A DNA stretch of 64,000 nt, from NCBI RefSeq assembly GCF_902497745.1, contig NZ_CABVHJ010000010.1:160861-224860 (forward strand). The letters are read 5' to 3'. A program made the translations under genes and the position numbers. How positions within the stretch are numbered: position 1 is the stretch's first letter; the number at the start of each line of letters is the position of its first letter. The notes beneath the pieces were generated by a model. It did not search any database, was not told where the DNA came from, and saw only the letters and a program-made list of their open reading frames with translations. Shown piece by piece: positions 46,087 to 55,529 of this stretch. This DNA comes from Pseudomonas fluorescens. Lineage in GTDB: Bacteria > Pseudomonadota > Gammaproteobacteria > Pseudomonadales > Pseudomonadaceae.

Positions 46087-47180
46087 TGTCCGAGCAAGAA
46101 CTCAAGGCACTGCGCGTTCGCATTGACGCTCTGGACACTAAAGTCATGGAGTTGATCAGTGAGCGTGCGCGTTGCGCCCAGGAAGTCGCGCGAGTAAAGA
46201 TGGCCTCGCTGGCCGAAGGCGAAGTGCCGGTGTTCTATCGTCCTGAGCGCGAAGCTCAGGTGCTCAAGCGGGTGATGGAGCGCAATCAGGGGCCGCTGGG
46301 CAACGAAGAGATGGCGCGGTTGTTCCGTGAAATCATGTCGTCGTGCCTGGCGCTGGAGCAGCCGCTGAAAGTGGCTTATCTCGGTCCTGAGGGCACCTTC
46401 ACCCAAGCCGCAGCGATGAAACACTTCGGTCACGCGGTGATCAGCAAGCCGATGGCGGCGATCGACGAAGTGTTCCGTGAAGTGGCCGCCGGTGCAGTGA
46501 ATTTTGGCGTTGTGCCGGTGGAGAACTCCACCGAAGGCGCGGTAAATCACACGCTGGACAGCTTCCTCGAACACGACATGGTCATCTGTGGCGAAGTTGA
46601 GCTGCGTATTCACCATCACCTGTTGGTCGGTGAAAACACCAAGACTGACAGCATCAGCCGCATCTATTCCCACGCACAGTCGCTGGCCCAGTGCCGCAAG
46701 TGGCTGGACGCGCATTACCCGAATGTCGAGCGCGTGGCGGTATCCAGCAACGCCGAAGCGGCCAAGCGGGTTAAAGGCGAATGGAACTCGGCGGCGATCG
46801 CCGGTGACATGGCGGCAGGGCTGTATGGCTTGACCCGTCTGGCCGAGAAGATCGAAGACCGTCCGGACAACTCGACGCGCTTCCTGATGATCGGTAACCA
46901 GGAAGTGCCGCCGACCGGCGACGACAAGACCTCGATCATCGTGTCGATGAGCAACAAGCCCGGCGCGCTCCATGAGCTGCTGGTGCCGTTCCATGACAAC
47001 GGGATCGACCTCACCCGTATCGAAACCCGTCCGTCGCGCAGCGGCAAATGGACCTATGTGTTCTTCATCGACTTCGTCGGCCATCACCGCGATCCGTTGA
47101 TCAAAGGTGTATTGGAAAAGATCAGTCAGGAAGCAGTAGCACTCAAAGTGCTGGGTTCCTACCCGAAAGCAGTTCTCTAA
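46086..47180 (+). CDS. pheA: Bifunctional chorismate mutase/prephenate dehydratase
   Basis: 364 residues. The N-terminal chorismate mutase (LKALRVRIDALDTKVMELISER, ~1-90) is followed by prephenate dehydratase (AYLGPEGTFTQAAAM, VPVENSTEGAVNHTLDSF, TRFLMIGNQEV) and an ACT domain (SIIVSMSNKPGALHELLVPF, DLTRIETRPSRSG) for feedback by phenylalanine. Makes phenylpyruvate from chorismate. Confidence 0.97.
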   Translation: MSEQELKALRVRIDALDTKVMELISERARCAQEVARVKMASLAEGEVPVFYRPEREAQVLKRVMERNQGPLGNEEMARLFREIMSSCLALEQPLKVAYLGPEGTFTQAAAMKHFGHAVISKPMAAIDEVFREVAAGAVNFGVVPVENSTEGAVNHTLDSFLEHDMVICGEVELRIHHHLLVGENTKTDSISRIYSHAQSLAQCRKWLDAHYPNVERVAVSSNAEAAKRVKGEWNSAAIAGDMAAGLYGLTRLAEKIEDRPDNSTRFLMIGNQEVPPTGDDKTSIIVSMSNKPGALHELLVPFHDNGIDLTRIETRPSRSGKWTYVFFIDFVGHHRDPLIKGVLEKISQEAVALKVLGSYPKAVL

Positions 47181-47193
47181 GGGGCGGTAGCAA

Positions 47194-48306
47194 ATGAGTG
47201 GCAACTTCCTCGCTCTGGCACAGCCGGGCGTGCAACAACTTTCGCCGTACGTTCCAGGCAAGCCTGTGGACGAACTGGCGCGCGAGCTGGATCTGGATCC
47301 GGCCAAAATCGTCAAGCTGGCGAGCAACGAAAATCCGCTGGGTGCCAGTCCGAAAGCCTTGGCGGCGATCCGCGAAGAGCTGGCTGAGTTGACTCGTTAC
47401 CCGGACGGCAATGGTTTCGCACTGAAATCCCTGCTGGCCGAGCAATGCCGCGTCGAGCTGAACCAGGTCACTCTGGGTAATGGTTCCAACGACATTCTTG
47501 AGCTGGTCGCGCGTGCCTATCTGGCGCCGGGCCTCAATGCGGTGTTCAGTGAGCACGCTTTCGCTGTGTACCCGATTGCTACTCAAGCGGTCGGTGCTCA
47601 GGCCAAAGTGGTTCCGGCCAAGGATTGGGGGCATGACCTGCCTGCGATGCTCGCCGCTATCGATGCCAATACGCGCGTGGTGTTCATCGCCAACCCGAAC
47701 AACCCGACCGGGACCTGGTTCGGCGCAGAAGCGCTGGACGAGTTCCTGCAGGATGTTCCGGAGCATGTGCTGGTGGTGCTGGACGAGGCTTACATCGAGT
47801 ACGCCGAAGGCAGTGATCTGCCGGACGGTCTGGATTTCCTCGCCGCGTATCCGAACCTGCTGGTGTCGCGCACTTTCTCCAAGGCTTATGGTCTGGCTGC
47901 ATTGCGCGTCGGCTATGGTCTGTCGACTCCGGTTGTTGCTGACGTGCTGAACCGCGTTCGCCAGCCATTCAACGTCAACAGCCTCGCTTTGGCGGCGGCT
48001 TGTGCTGCGTTGAAAGACGAAGAGTATTTGGCGCAAAGCCGTCAACTCAACGAGGCGGGCATGCAACAACTGCAGGCTGGTTTCCGTGAGCTGGGCCTGA
48101 GCTGGATCGAGTCCAAAGGCAATTTCATCTGCGTCGATCTCGCTCAAGTTGCGGCCCCGGTGTTTCAGGGCTTGCTGCGCGAAGGCGTGATCGTGCGTCC
48201 GGTGGCCAACTACGGCATGCCGAACCACCTGCGGGTGACCATCGGTCTGCCGGCGGAAAACAGCCGCTTCCTCGAAGCGCTGCGCAAGGTTCTGGCTCGT
48301 GGGTGA
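47194..48306 (+). CDS. hisC: Histidinol-phosphate aminotransferase (second paralogue type)
   Basis: 370 residues, ATG 47194 behind AAGGGGCGGTAG. LASNENPLGASPKAL, NPNNPTGTWF, DEAYIEYAEGSD and the PLP-lysine segment SRTFSKAYGLAALRVGYGLS are intact. In this gene context the enzyme (HisC2 in P. aeruginosa) is thought also to transaminate aromatic keto acids or arogenate precursors, joining pheA and tyrA. Overlaps the next frame if its GTG start is used. Confidence 0.95.
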   Translation: MSGNFLALAQPGVQQLSPYVPGKPVDELARELDLDPAKIVKLASNENPLGASPKALAAIREELAELTRYPDGNGFALKSLLAEQCRVELNQVTLGNGSNDILELVARAYLAPGLNAVFSEHAFAVYPIATQAVGAQAKVVPAKDWGHDLPAMLAAIDANTRVVFIANPNNPTGTWFGAEALDEFLQDVPEHVLVVLDEAYIEYAEGSDLPDGLDFLAAYPNLLVSRTFSKAYGLAALRVGYGLSTPVVADVLNRVRQPFNVNSLALAAACAALKDEEYLAQSRQLNEAGMQQLQAGFRELGLSWIESKGNFICVDLAQVAAPVFQGLLREGVIVRPVANYGMPNHLRVTIGLPAENSRFLEALRKVLARG

Positions 48307-48334
48307 TGTCACTGCACTGCAATCTGCTGCACCT

Positions 48335-50542
48335 ATGATCGGTCGCCTTGTGGTGGTCGGTCTGGGGTTGATCGGTGGTTCGTTTGCCAAAGGCTTGCGT
48401 GAAAGCGGTATCTGCCGCGAAGTGGTCGGGGTCGATCTCGATCCGCAATCGCGCAAGCTCGCGGTCGAGTTGGGTGTGGTTGATCGTTGTGAGGATGACT
48501 TGGCAGCTGCATGCCAAGGCGCTGATGTGATTCAACTGGCGGTGCCGATCTTGGCCATGGAAAAAGTGCTCGCGCGGTTGGCGAGCATGGATCTGGGGCA
48601 GGCGATTCTGACCGATGTCGGCAGCGCCAAAGGCAATGTGGTGCGCGCGGCAACCGAAGCGTTCGGTGGTATGCCGGCGCGTTTCGTGCCGGGGCATCCG
48701 ATTGCCGGTTCCGAGCAGAGCGGGGTGGAAGCCTCCAATGCCGAGCTGTTCCGTCGTCACAAAGTGATTCTCACGCCGCTTGAGCAAACCGATCCGGCTG
48801 CGCTGGCTGTGGTTGATCGTCTGTGGCGCGAATTGGGCGCCGACGTCGAGCACATGCAGGTCGAGCGTCACGATGAGGTGCTGGCCGCGACCAGTCATCT
48901 ACCGCACCTGCTGGCCTTCGGTCTGGTCGATTCATTGGCCAAGCGCAATGAAAATCTTGAGATCTTCCGTTACGCTGCGGGCGGTTTCCGCGATTTCACA
49001 AGAATCGCCGGAAGCGACCCGGTGATGTGGCACGACATCTTTCTCGCCAACCGCGAAGCTGTCCTGCGCACACTCGATACATTTCGCAGCGACCTCGACG
49101 CCTTGCGCGACGCGGTCGATGCAGGGGATGGGCACCAATTGTTGGGCGTTTTCACGCGCGCCCGGGTTGCCCGCGAGCATTTCAGTAAAATCCTGGCCCG
49201 CAGGGCCTATGTGGACGCTATGAATTCCAACGATCTGATCTTCCTGGCTCAACCTGGTGGCCGCCTGTCCGGTCGGATTCGCGTACCGGGTGACAAATCC
49301 ATTTCCCACCGTTCGATCATGCTCGGCTCGCTGGCCGAAGGCGTCACCGAAGTCGAAGGCTTCCTCGAGGGCGAAGACGCCCTGGCGACCCTGCAGGCAT
49401 TTCGCGATATGGGCGTGGTCATCGAAGGCCCGCACCACGGCCGCGTGACCATCCACGGTGTCGGCCTGCACGGCCTGAAACCTGCGCCGGGCCCGATCTA
49501 TCTGGGCAACTCCGGTACCTCGATGCGTCTGCTCTCCGGCTTGCTGGCGGCGCAGAACTTCGACAGCGTTTTGACTGGCGATGCCTCGCTGTCCAAGCGT
49601 CCGATGAATCGCGTGGCCAATCCGCTGCGTGAAATGGGCGCCGTGATTGAAACTGCTGCTGAAGGTCGTCCGCCGATGACCATTCGTGGCGGGCACAAGC
49701 TTAAAGGCCTGACCTATACCATGCCGATGGCCAGTGCGCAGGTGAAGTCCTGCCTGCTGCTTGCCGGTCTGTACGCTGAAGGCAAAACCACCGTGACCGA
49801 GCCGGCGCCGACTCGCGATCACACCGAGCGCATGCTGCGCGGTTTCGGCTATCCGGTAAGTGTTGAAGGCGCTACGGCTTCGGTTGAGTCTGGCGGCAAG
49901 CTGACTGCAACTCACATTGAAGTGCCGGGCGACATCTCTTCGTCGGCGTTCTTCCTCGTAGCGGCTTCGATCGCTGAAGGTTCGGAGCTGGTGCTGGAGC
50001 ACGTCGGCATCAACCCGACCCGTACCGGCGTTATCGACATACTGCGTCTGATGGGCGCGGACATCACTCTGGAGAACCAGCGTGAAGTTGGCGGCGAGCC
50101 GGTCGCTGACCTTCGCGTGCGGGCAGCTAAACTCAAGGGTATCGAGATTCCGGAAGAGCTGGTCCCGTTGGCTATCGACGAATTCCCGGTGCTGTTCGTC
50201 GCTGCGGCCTGTGCCGAAGGGCGTACCGTGCTGACTGGCGCTGAAGAGCTGCGGGTCAAGGAATCGGATCGTATCCAGGTGATGGCGGACGGTCTGTTGG
50301 CGCTGGGCGTGAAATGCCAGCCGACCCCGGACGGCATCATCATCGACGGCGGCCAGATCGGTGGCGGCGAAGTGCATGGTCATGGCGACCACCGTATCGC
50401 GATGGCATTCAGTGTGGCCTCGCTGCGCGCTACCGCACCGATCCGCATCCATGATTGCGCCAACGTCGCGACGTCGTTCCCGAACTTCCTCGCGCTGTGC
50501 GGGCAGGTCGGTATTCGTGTGGCACAAGAGGCTCAGTCGTGA
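48335..50542 (+). CDS. Fused prephenate dehydrogenase / 3-phosphoshikimate 1-carboxyvinyltransferase
   Basis: 735 residues from ATG 48335; an in-frame GTG at 48299 would add 12 residues and overlap hisC by 8 bases. TyrA part (residues ~1-290): MIGRLVVVGLGLIGGSFAK Rossmann motif, FVPGHPIAGSEQSGVEASN. AroA part (~300-735): RIRVPGDKSISHRSIMLGSL, LGNSGTSMRLLSGLLAAQ, LTGDASLSKRPMNRV, GDHRIAMAFSVASL. The two enzymes act in tyrosine and shikimate pathways; the fusion is standard for Pseudomonas. GTGA overlap with cmk. Confidence 0.95.
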   Translation: MIGRLVVVGLGLIGGSFAKGLRESGICREVVGVDLDPQSRKLAVELGVVDRCEDDLAAACQGADVIQLAVPILAMEKVLARLASMDLGQAILTDVGSAKGNVVRAATEAFGGMPARFVPGHPIAGSEQSGVEASNAELFRRHKVILTPLEQTDPAALAVVDRLWRELGADVEHMQVERHDEVLAATSHLPHLLAFGLVDSLAKRNENLEIFRYAAGGFRDFTRIAGSDPVMWHDIFLANREAVLRTLDTFRSDLDALRDAVDAGDGHQLLGVFTRARVAREHFSKILARRAYVDAMNSNDLIFLAQPGGRLSGRIRVPGDKSISHRSIMLGSLAEGVTEVEGFLEGEDALATLQAFRDMGVVIEGPHHGRVTIHGVGLHGLKPAPGPIYLGNSGTSMRLLSGLLAAQNFDSVLTGDASLSKRPMNRVANPLREMGAVIETAAEGRPPMTIRGGHKLKGLTYTMPMASAQVKSCLLLAGLYAEGKTTVTEPAPTRDHTERMLRGFGYPVSVEGATASVESGGKLTATHIEVPGDISSSAFFLVAASIAEGSELVLEHVGINPTRTGVIDILRLMGADITLENQREVGGEPVADLRVRAAKLKGIEIPEELVPLAIDEFPVLFVAAACAEGRTVLTGAEELRVKESDRIQVMADGLLALGVKCQPTPDGIIIDGGQIGGGEVHGHGDHRIAMAFSVASLRATAPIRIHDCANVATSFPNFLALCGQVGIRVAQEAQS

Positions 50543-51228
50543 AAAACATTGCACCGGTCATCACCATCGATGGGCCAAGCGGCTCGGGCAAGGGCACCGT
50601 GGCCGGGATTCTGGCCAAGCGTCTGGGCTGGAACCTGCTGGATTCCGGTGCGCTTTACCGTTTGCTCGCCTTTGCTGCGCACAACCATGGTGTCGACCTG
50701 ACCAATGAAGAGCTGCTGAAGAAACTCGCCGCTCATCTGGATGTGCAGTTCATTGCGGCGACCGAAGGTCAGTTGCAACGGATCATTCTGGAAGGCGATG
50801 AAGTCAGCGATGTCATTCGCACCGAAAGCGTCGGTTCCGGCGCTTCGCAAGTGGCTGCATTGCCTGCCGTGCGCGAGGCGCTGCTGCAACGCCAGCGCGC
50901 TTTTCAGGAAGCGCCGGGTCTGGTGGCCGACGGTCGCGACATGGGCACGGTGGTTTTTCCGGATGCGCCGCTGAAGATTTTCCTGACCGCCAGTGCCGAG
51001 GAGCGGGCGCGCCGTCGATATTTGCAGTTGAAGGGCAAAGTCGAGGGTGTTAGTCTGTCGAGTCTGCTAGATGAGATCCGTGCACGCGACGAGCGTGACA
51101 CCCAGCGAGCGGTAGCCCCGCTTAAGCCGGCGGCTGACGCCATACAGCTGGATTCCACGGAGTTGTCCATCGATCAGGTGCTTGAACGCATCATGAGCGA
51201 GATCGCCATTCGCGATATCGCCGGGTGA
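50539..51228 (+). CDS. cmk: Cytidylate kinase
   Basis: 229 residues from GTG 50539, overlapping the aroA stop (GTGA). P-loop ITIDGPSGSGKGTVAGIL, DSGALYRLLAF, VADGRDMGTVVFPDAPLKIFLTA and the RAxxRAxR-like block EERARRRYLQL are typical. Phosphorylates CMP/dCMP. Placed directly before rpsA as in many proteobacteria. Confidence 0.96.
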   Translation: MKNIAPVITIDGPSGSGKGTVAGILAKRLGWNLLDSGALYRLLAFAAHNHGVDLTNEELLKKLAAHLDVQFIAATEGQLQRIILEGDEVSDVIRTESVGSGASQVAALPAVREALLQRQRAFQEAPGLVADGRDMGTVVFPDAPLKIFLTASAEERARRRYLQLKGKVEGVSLSSLLDEIRARDERDTQRAVAPLKPAADAIQLDSTELSIDQVLERIMSEIAIRDIAG

Positions 51229-51285
51229 CCAAGAAGGCCACAGGGGACCAGTCATAGTCCTGCGGCGCTTCTTCTATATGAAACT

Positions 51286-51311
51286 AACCCACACCGTCTG
51301 GGGTGTGGAGA
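51286..51311 (+). promoter_or_regulatory. Hairpin in the rpsA leader
   Basis: CCACACC-GTCT-GGGTGTGG lies between cmk and rpsA. It may be a terminator-like attenuator or part of S1 autoregulation; no T tract follows. Confidence 0.4.
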
Positions 51312-51347
51312 TGGGCGTATCCTTCGCCCTCATTTACAGGAATTAAA

Positions 51348-53030
51348 ATGAGCGAAAGCTTTGCGGAACTCTTTGAAGAAAGCCTAAAAACCCTGAACCT
51401 TCAGGCAGGCTCCATCATCACCGGTGTTATCGTTGATATCGATTACCAGGCTCGCTGGGTAACCGTTCACGCTGGCCTGAAGTCTGAAGCACTCATCCCG
51501 CTTGAGCAGTTCTACAACGACGCTGGCGATCTGACTATCAATGTCGGTGACGAAGTTCACGTTGCTCTGGACTCGGTTGAAGACGGTTTCGGTGAAACCA
51601 AGCTGTCCCGTGAAAAAGCCAAGCGCGCCGAGTGCTGGATCGTTCTGGAAGCAGCATTCGCAGCTGAGGAAGTGGTCAAGGGCGTTATCAACGGTAAGGT
51701 TAAAGGCGGCTTCACTGTCGACGTTAACGGCATCCGTGCGTTCCTGCCAGGTTCCCTGGTTGACGTCCGTCCAGTGCGCGACACCACGCACCTGGAAGGC
51801 AAAGAGCTGGAATTCAAGGTCATCAAGCTGGACCAGAAGCGCAACAACGTTGTCGTTTCCCGTCGCAGCGTCCTGGAAGCCGAGAACTCCGCCGAGCGTG
51901 AAGCTCTGCTGGAATCCCTGCAGGAAGGCCAGCAAGTCAAAGGTATCGTCAAAAACCTCACCGATTACGGCGCATTCGTCGATCTGGGTGGCGTGGACGG
52001 CCTGCTGCACATCACCGACATGGCCTGGAAGCGCATCAAGCATCCTTCCGAGATCGTCAACGTTGGTGACGAAATCGACGTCAAGGTTCTGAAATACGAT
52101 CGCGAACGCAACCGTGTTTCCCTGGGCCTGAAGCAACTGGGCGAAGATCCATGGGTTGCTATCAAAGCCCGTTACCCAGAAAGCACTCGCGTTACCGCTC
52201 GTGTAACCAACCTGACCGACTACGGCTGCTTCGCTGAGCTGGAAGAAGGCGTTGAAGGTCTGGTACACGTTTCGGAAATGGACTGGACCAACAAGAACAT
52301 CCACCCTTCGAAAGTCGTACAAGTCGGCGACGAAGTGGAAGTTATGGTTCTGGACATCGACGAAGAGCGTCGTCGTATCTCCTTGGGCATCAAGCAGTGC
52401 AAATCTAACCCATGGGAAGATTTCTCTGGCCAGTTCAACAAGGGCGATAAAATCTCCGGCACCATCAAGTCGATCACCGATTTCGGTATCTTCATTGGTC
52501 TGGACGGCGGCATCGACGGTCTGGTTCACCTGTCCGACATCTCCTGGAACGAAGTTGGCGAAGAAGCTGTTCGTCGTTTCAAGAAGGGCGACGAGCTGGA
52601 CACCGTTATCCTGTCGGTTGACCCAGAGCGCGAGCGTATCTCCCTGGGTATCAAGCAACTGGAAAGCGATCCGTTCTCCGAGTACGTCTCGGTTAACGAC
52701 AAAGGCGCAATCGTTACTGGCACCGTGAAAGAAGTTGACGCCAAAGGCGCCATCATCGTTCTGGCCGACGATATCGAAGCGACTCTGAAAGCCTCCGAAA
52801 TCAGCCGTGACCGCGTTGAAGACGCGCGCAACGTTCTGAAAGAAGGCCAGCAAGTAGAAGCCAAGATCATCAGCGTTGATCGCAAGAGCCGCGTAATTCA
52901 GCTGTCGATCAAGTCGAAAGACGATGCTGAAGAGAAAGAAGCTATCCAGAGCCTGAACTCGGTTCAGGACGCTCCAGCCGATACCACTATGGCTGCTCTG
53001 CTGAAGCAAGCAATGGCCAAACAGAACTAA
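51348..53030 (+). CDS. rpsA: 30S ribosomal protein S1
   Basis: 560 residues, ATG 51348 after ACAGGAATTAAA. MSESFAELFEESLKTLNLQAGSIITG, followed by six S1 domains; domains 3-6 repeat the NLTDYGxF/SITDFGIF-VDGLVHxSD pattern (e.g. NLTDYGAFVDLGGVDGLLHITD, SITDFGIFIGLDGGIDGLVH). Codon use is the strongly biased kind of highly expressed genes. Binds mRNA on the ribosome. Followed by a strong terminator. Confidence 0.98.
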   Translation: MSESFAELFEESLKTLNLQAGSIITGVIVDIDYQARWVTVHAGLKSEALIPLEQFYNDAGDLTINVGDEVHVALDSVEDGFGETKLSREKAKRAECWIVLEAAFAAEEVVKGVINGKVKGGFTVDVNGIRAFLPGSLVDVRPVRDTTHLEGKELEFKVIKLDQKRNNVVVSRRSVLEAENSAEREALLESLQEGQQVKGIVKNLTDYGAFVDLGGVDGLLHITDMAWKRIKHPSEIVNVGDEIDVKVLKYDRERNRVSLGLKQLGEDPWVAIKARYPESTRVTARVTNLTDYGCFAELEEGVEGLVHVSEMDWTNKNIHPSKVVQVGDEVEVMVLDIDEERRRISLGIKQCKSNPWEDFSGQFNKGDKISGTIKSITDFGIFIGLDGGIDGLVHLSDISWNEVGEEAVRRFKKGDELDTVILSVDPERERISLGIKQLESDPFSEYVSVNDKGAIVTGTVKEVDAKGAIIVLADDIEATLKASEISRDRVEDARNVLKEGQQVEAKIISVDRKSRVIQLSIKSKDDAEEKEAIQSLNSVQDAPADTTMAALLKQAMAKQN

Positions 53031-53046
53031 GTTCTGCTTGATCATG

Positions 53047-53077
53047 AAAAAGGGCGACTTCGGTCGCCCTTTTTTGT
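53047..53077 (+). terminator. Intrinsic terminator after rpsA
   Basis: AAAAAGGGCGA-CTTCG-GTCGCCCTTTTTT, with a UUCG-type tetraloop (CTTCGG) and T run. Confidence 0.93.
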
Positions 53078-53234
53078 GCCTGCGATTTGGTGTTCACGGC
53101 TTGCATGAGGGTTTTGGTGAAACCAATCCGCCTTCCGGGTGGTCTGTTTCTTTAATCGGATCAATCGCCTATTCACGACTAAGCTTGGTCTTAAGCGTGT
53201 AGTCGTCGGGCAGTTGCCTGGCATAAGGAAGTGG

Positions 53235-53513
53235 ATGAACAAGTTTATTGTCCTCATGGCTGTGTTGTTTTTGGCTGGCTGTACGACCAGTGCCAAAACT
53301 CATGCGGTGCGTGGCGTCAGTGGTATAGAGGTCGACTGCTCTGGGTTGGGCTCTGCCTGGGAGAAATGCCAGAAGCGCGCGGCAAAGGAGTGCAAGGGCG
53401 CGGGCTACAAAGTGATCACGCGATCGGATGATGCCAAGGATGAAGATGAGTTTCCTTTTGGCTTCAATCCGGCGGGCTATGTGACGCGAACCATGCTGGT
53501 CATATGCCGTTAA
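53235..53513 (+). CDS. Small lipoprotein of unknown function
   Basis: 92 residues; ATG 53235 after AAGGAAGTGG. MNKFIVLMAVLFLAGC has a lipobox LAGC with Cys16, so it is an exported lipoprotein. The mature part (VDCSGLGSAWEKCQKRAAKECKGAGYKVITRSDD) has five cysteines that may form disulphides, and ends TRTMLVICR. Lies between rpsA and ihfB; function unknown. Confidence 0.85.
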   Translation: MNKFIVLMAVLFLAGCTTSAKTHAVRGVSGIEVDCSGLGSAWEKCQKRAAKECKGAGYKVITRSDDAKDEDEFPFGFNPAGYVTRTMLVICR

Positions 53514-53664
53514 GCGACTGTGCCCTGATTGTTGCTGCGATGCCCTGAAAATGGGCGTTTCGACGCGGTGGAAGATATGTCAATCCCTGGGCTGTTCAAA
53601 ATCTTCCGGGCGTGCTAAAACCTTTCAAGCGCTGATCTAGCTGCTTGAAAAAGAAGGGAAAAAT

Positions 53665-53961
53665 ATGACGAAGTCGGAGTTGATCGAACGAATTGTCACC
53701 CATCAAGGGCTGCTCTCATCCAAGGATGTGGAGCTGGCCATCAAGACCATGCTTGAGCAAATGTCCCAGTGTCTCGCCACCGGTGATCGCATCGAGATCC
53801 GTGGGTTTGGCAGTTTCTCCCTGCACTACCGTGCGCCGCGCGTTGGCCGCAATCCAAAGACAGGTCAGTCCGTCAGTCTTGACGGTAAGTTCGTTCCGCA
53901 TTTCAAACCGGGTAAAGAATTGCGTGATCGGGTGAATGAGGAAGAGGAGGAGGGGGTTTGA
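53665..53961 (+). CDS. ihfB: Integration host factor subunit beta
   Basis: 98 residues, ATG 53665 behind AGAAGGGA. MTKSELIERIVTHQGLLSSKDVELAIKTML and GDRIEIRGFGSFSLHYRAPRVGRNPKTGQSV include the DNA-bending arm and proline at its tip. Nucleoid protein acting with IhfA. The tail is acidic (NEEEEEGV). Confidence 0.97.
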   Translation: MTKSELIERIVTHQGLLSSKDVELAIKTMLEQMSQCLATGDRIEIRGFGSFSLHYRAPRVGRNPKTGQSVSLDGKFVPHFKPGKELRDRVNEEEEEGV

Positions 53962-53988
53962 CAGTCGCTATCTCTCAAGGGGTTGCTC

Positions 53989-54228
53989 ATGCGTAACCTC
54001 AAGCGCATATTTCTCGGCGTTTTTATTCTTTTACTGATTTTGGTGATTCTGGCTTTTGTGCTCGAGAACCAGCAATCGGTATCGTTATTGTTTCTGGGTT
54101 TGTCTGGTCCGCAGTTACCGGTTTCACTTGTTGTGGTTTTGGCGTTGCTCATCGGCATGCTGATTGGGCCGGTGCTTGGCTGGTTTCTGGGACGTTCGTC
54201 TCGAGCGGCACGCAAGCGCCTCGTCTGA
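53989..54228 (+). CDS. lapA: LapA-domain (DUF1049) membrane protein
   Basis: 79 residues from ATG 53989. Two membrane helices (KRIFLGVFILLLILVILAFV; LPVSLVVVLALLIGMLIGPVL) with the motif NQQSVSLLFLGLSGPQLPVSL. Family linked to lipopolysaccharide assembly. The symbol here means the LPS-assembly protein, not the P. fluorescens adhesin also called LapA. Confidence 0.88.
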   Translation: MRNLKRIFLGVFILLLILVILAFVLENQQSVSLLFLGLSGPQLPVSLVVVLALLIGMLIGPVLGWFLGRSSRAARKRLV

Positions 54229-54321
54229 ACGCAACAGGTGCGGGCATCTGTCGAATTGCGTCTCTGGCCGTTTATATCCATTAGTAAAACGTTCGTTAAG
54301 CTGTAAAATGCAACCCTTGTT

Positions 54322-54345
54322 CGACAATGCATATGCTGCATGTCG
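54322..54345. promoter_or_regulatory. Imperfect palindrome in the rmlB leader
   Basis: CGACAATGCA-TATGC-TGCATGTCG (one bulged base) lies about 110 bases before rmlB and may be an operator or leader hairpin of the polysaccharide operon. Confidence 0.35.
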
Positions 54346-54452
54346 ATTTAGACTGACTCTGACGGAATCCATCATGTCTGATGGCTTCTGCATTCATGGA
54401 TTAGACAGCGCTCTTTGATGGCGCTGTCCGCAGCTCAAGGGTATGGTTTAGC

Positions 54453-55529
54453 GTGAAAATTCTAGTTACCGGCGGCGCCGGGTTTATTGGCTCGGCAGTC
54501 ATCCGTCACATCATTTCCAATACAACCGACTCTGTTGTTAACGTCGATAAGCTGACTTACGCCGGTAACTTGGAGTCCCTGGCCGAAGTGAGTCATAATT
54601 CGCGTTATGAGTTTGAGCGCGTTGATATCTGCGATCGTGATCAAATCGACCGTGTTCTGCGTGAGCATCAACCGGATGCGATCATGCACCTCGCCGCTGA
54701 ATCTCACGTCGATCGTTCTATTTCTGGTCCTTCGGAGTTCATCCAGACCAACATTATCGGCACGTACACCTTGCTGGAAGCTGCGCGCCACTACTGGTCG
54801 ACGCTGGATGATGTACGTAAAGCCAGCTTCCGCTTTCACCACATTTCGACTGATGAGGTTTACGGCGACCTGGAAGGGCCGGAAGATCTCTTCACGGAAA
54901 CCACTCCGTATCAACCAAGTTCGCCTTATTCAGCCAGCAAAGCCAGTTCCGATCACTTGGTTCGTGCTTGGGCCCGTACCTATGGTTTGCCAACCCTGGT
55001 AACCAACTGTTCCAACAACTACGGCCCATGCCATTTTCCTGAGAAGCTGATTCCTCTGATCATTCTCAATGCGCTGGAAGGCAAGGCACTGCCGGTTTAC
55101 GGAAAAGGTAATCAGGTGCGTGACTGGCTCTATGTAGAGGACCACGCCCGTGCGTTGTACAAAGTCGTCACTGAAGGTGTGATCGGTGAGACCTACAACA
55201 TTGGTGGTCATAATGAGAAACAAAACATCGAAGTCGTGAACACTCTCTGTGCGCTGCTCGATGAATTGCGTCCGGATTCCGCACACCGTCCACACGCCAG
55301 TCTGATTACTTACGTCCAGGATCGTCCTGGCCATGATCAGCGCTATGCAATCGACGCAAGCAAGATTCAGCGTGAGCTCGATTGGACCCCTGAGGAAACC
55401 TTTGAGACCGGTATTCGCAAGACGGTCGAGTGGTACCTGAATAATACTGAGTGGGTTGAGCACGTGAAGAGCGGGAGCTACCAACAGTGGATTGATCAGA
55501 ATTATAGCGATCGCTCGAAGAAAACATGA
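54453..55529 (+). CDS. rmlB: dTDP-glucose 4,6-dehydratase
   Basis: 358 residues from GTG 54453. MKILVTGGAGFIGSAVIRHI, HLAAESHVDRSISGPSEFIQTN and the active-site HISTDEVYGDL, YSASKASSDHLVRAWARTYG blocks are complete. NAD-dependent, second step to dTDP-rhamnose. ATGA overlap with rmlD. Here GC starts to fall relative to the genes upstream. Confidence 0.97.
   Translation: MKILVTGGAGFIGSAVIRHIISNTTDSVVNVDKLTYAGNLESLAEVSHNSRYEFERVDICDRDQIDRVLREHQPDAIMHLAAESHVDRSISGPSEFIQTNIIGTYTLLEAARHYWSTLDDVRKASFRFHHISTDEVYGDLEGPEDLFTETTPYQPSSPYSASKASSDHLVRAWARTYGLPTLVTNCSNNYGPCHFPEKLIPLIILNALEGKALPVYGKGNQVRDWLYVEDHARALYKVVTEGVIGETYNIGGHNEKQNIEVVNTLCALLDELRPDSAHRPHASLITYVQDRPGHDQRYAIDASKIQRELDWTPEETFETGIRKTVEWYLNNTEWVEHVKSGSYQQWIDQNYSDRSKKT

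Noticed and set aside
47183..47193. GGGGCGGTAGC resembling an ops element before hisC
   Set aside because: It is the ribosome-binding region between pheA and hisC and lacks the rest of the consensus (no following GTN).
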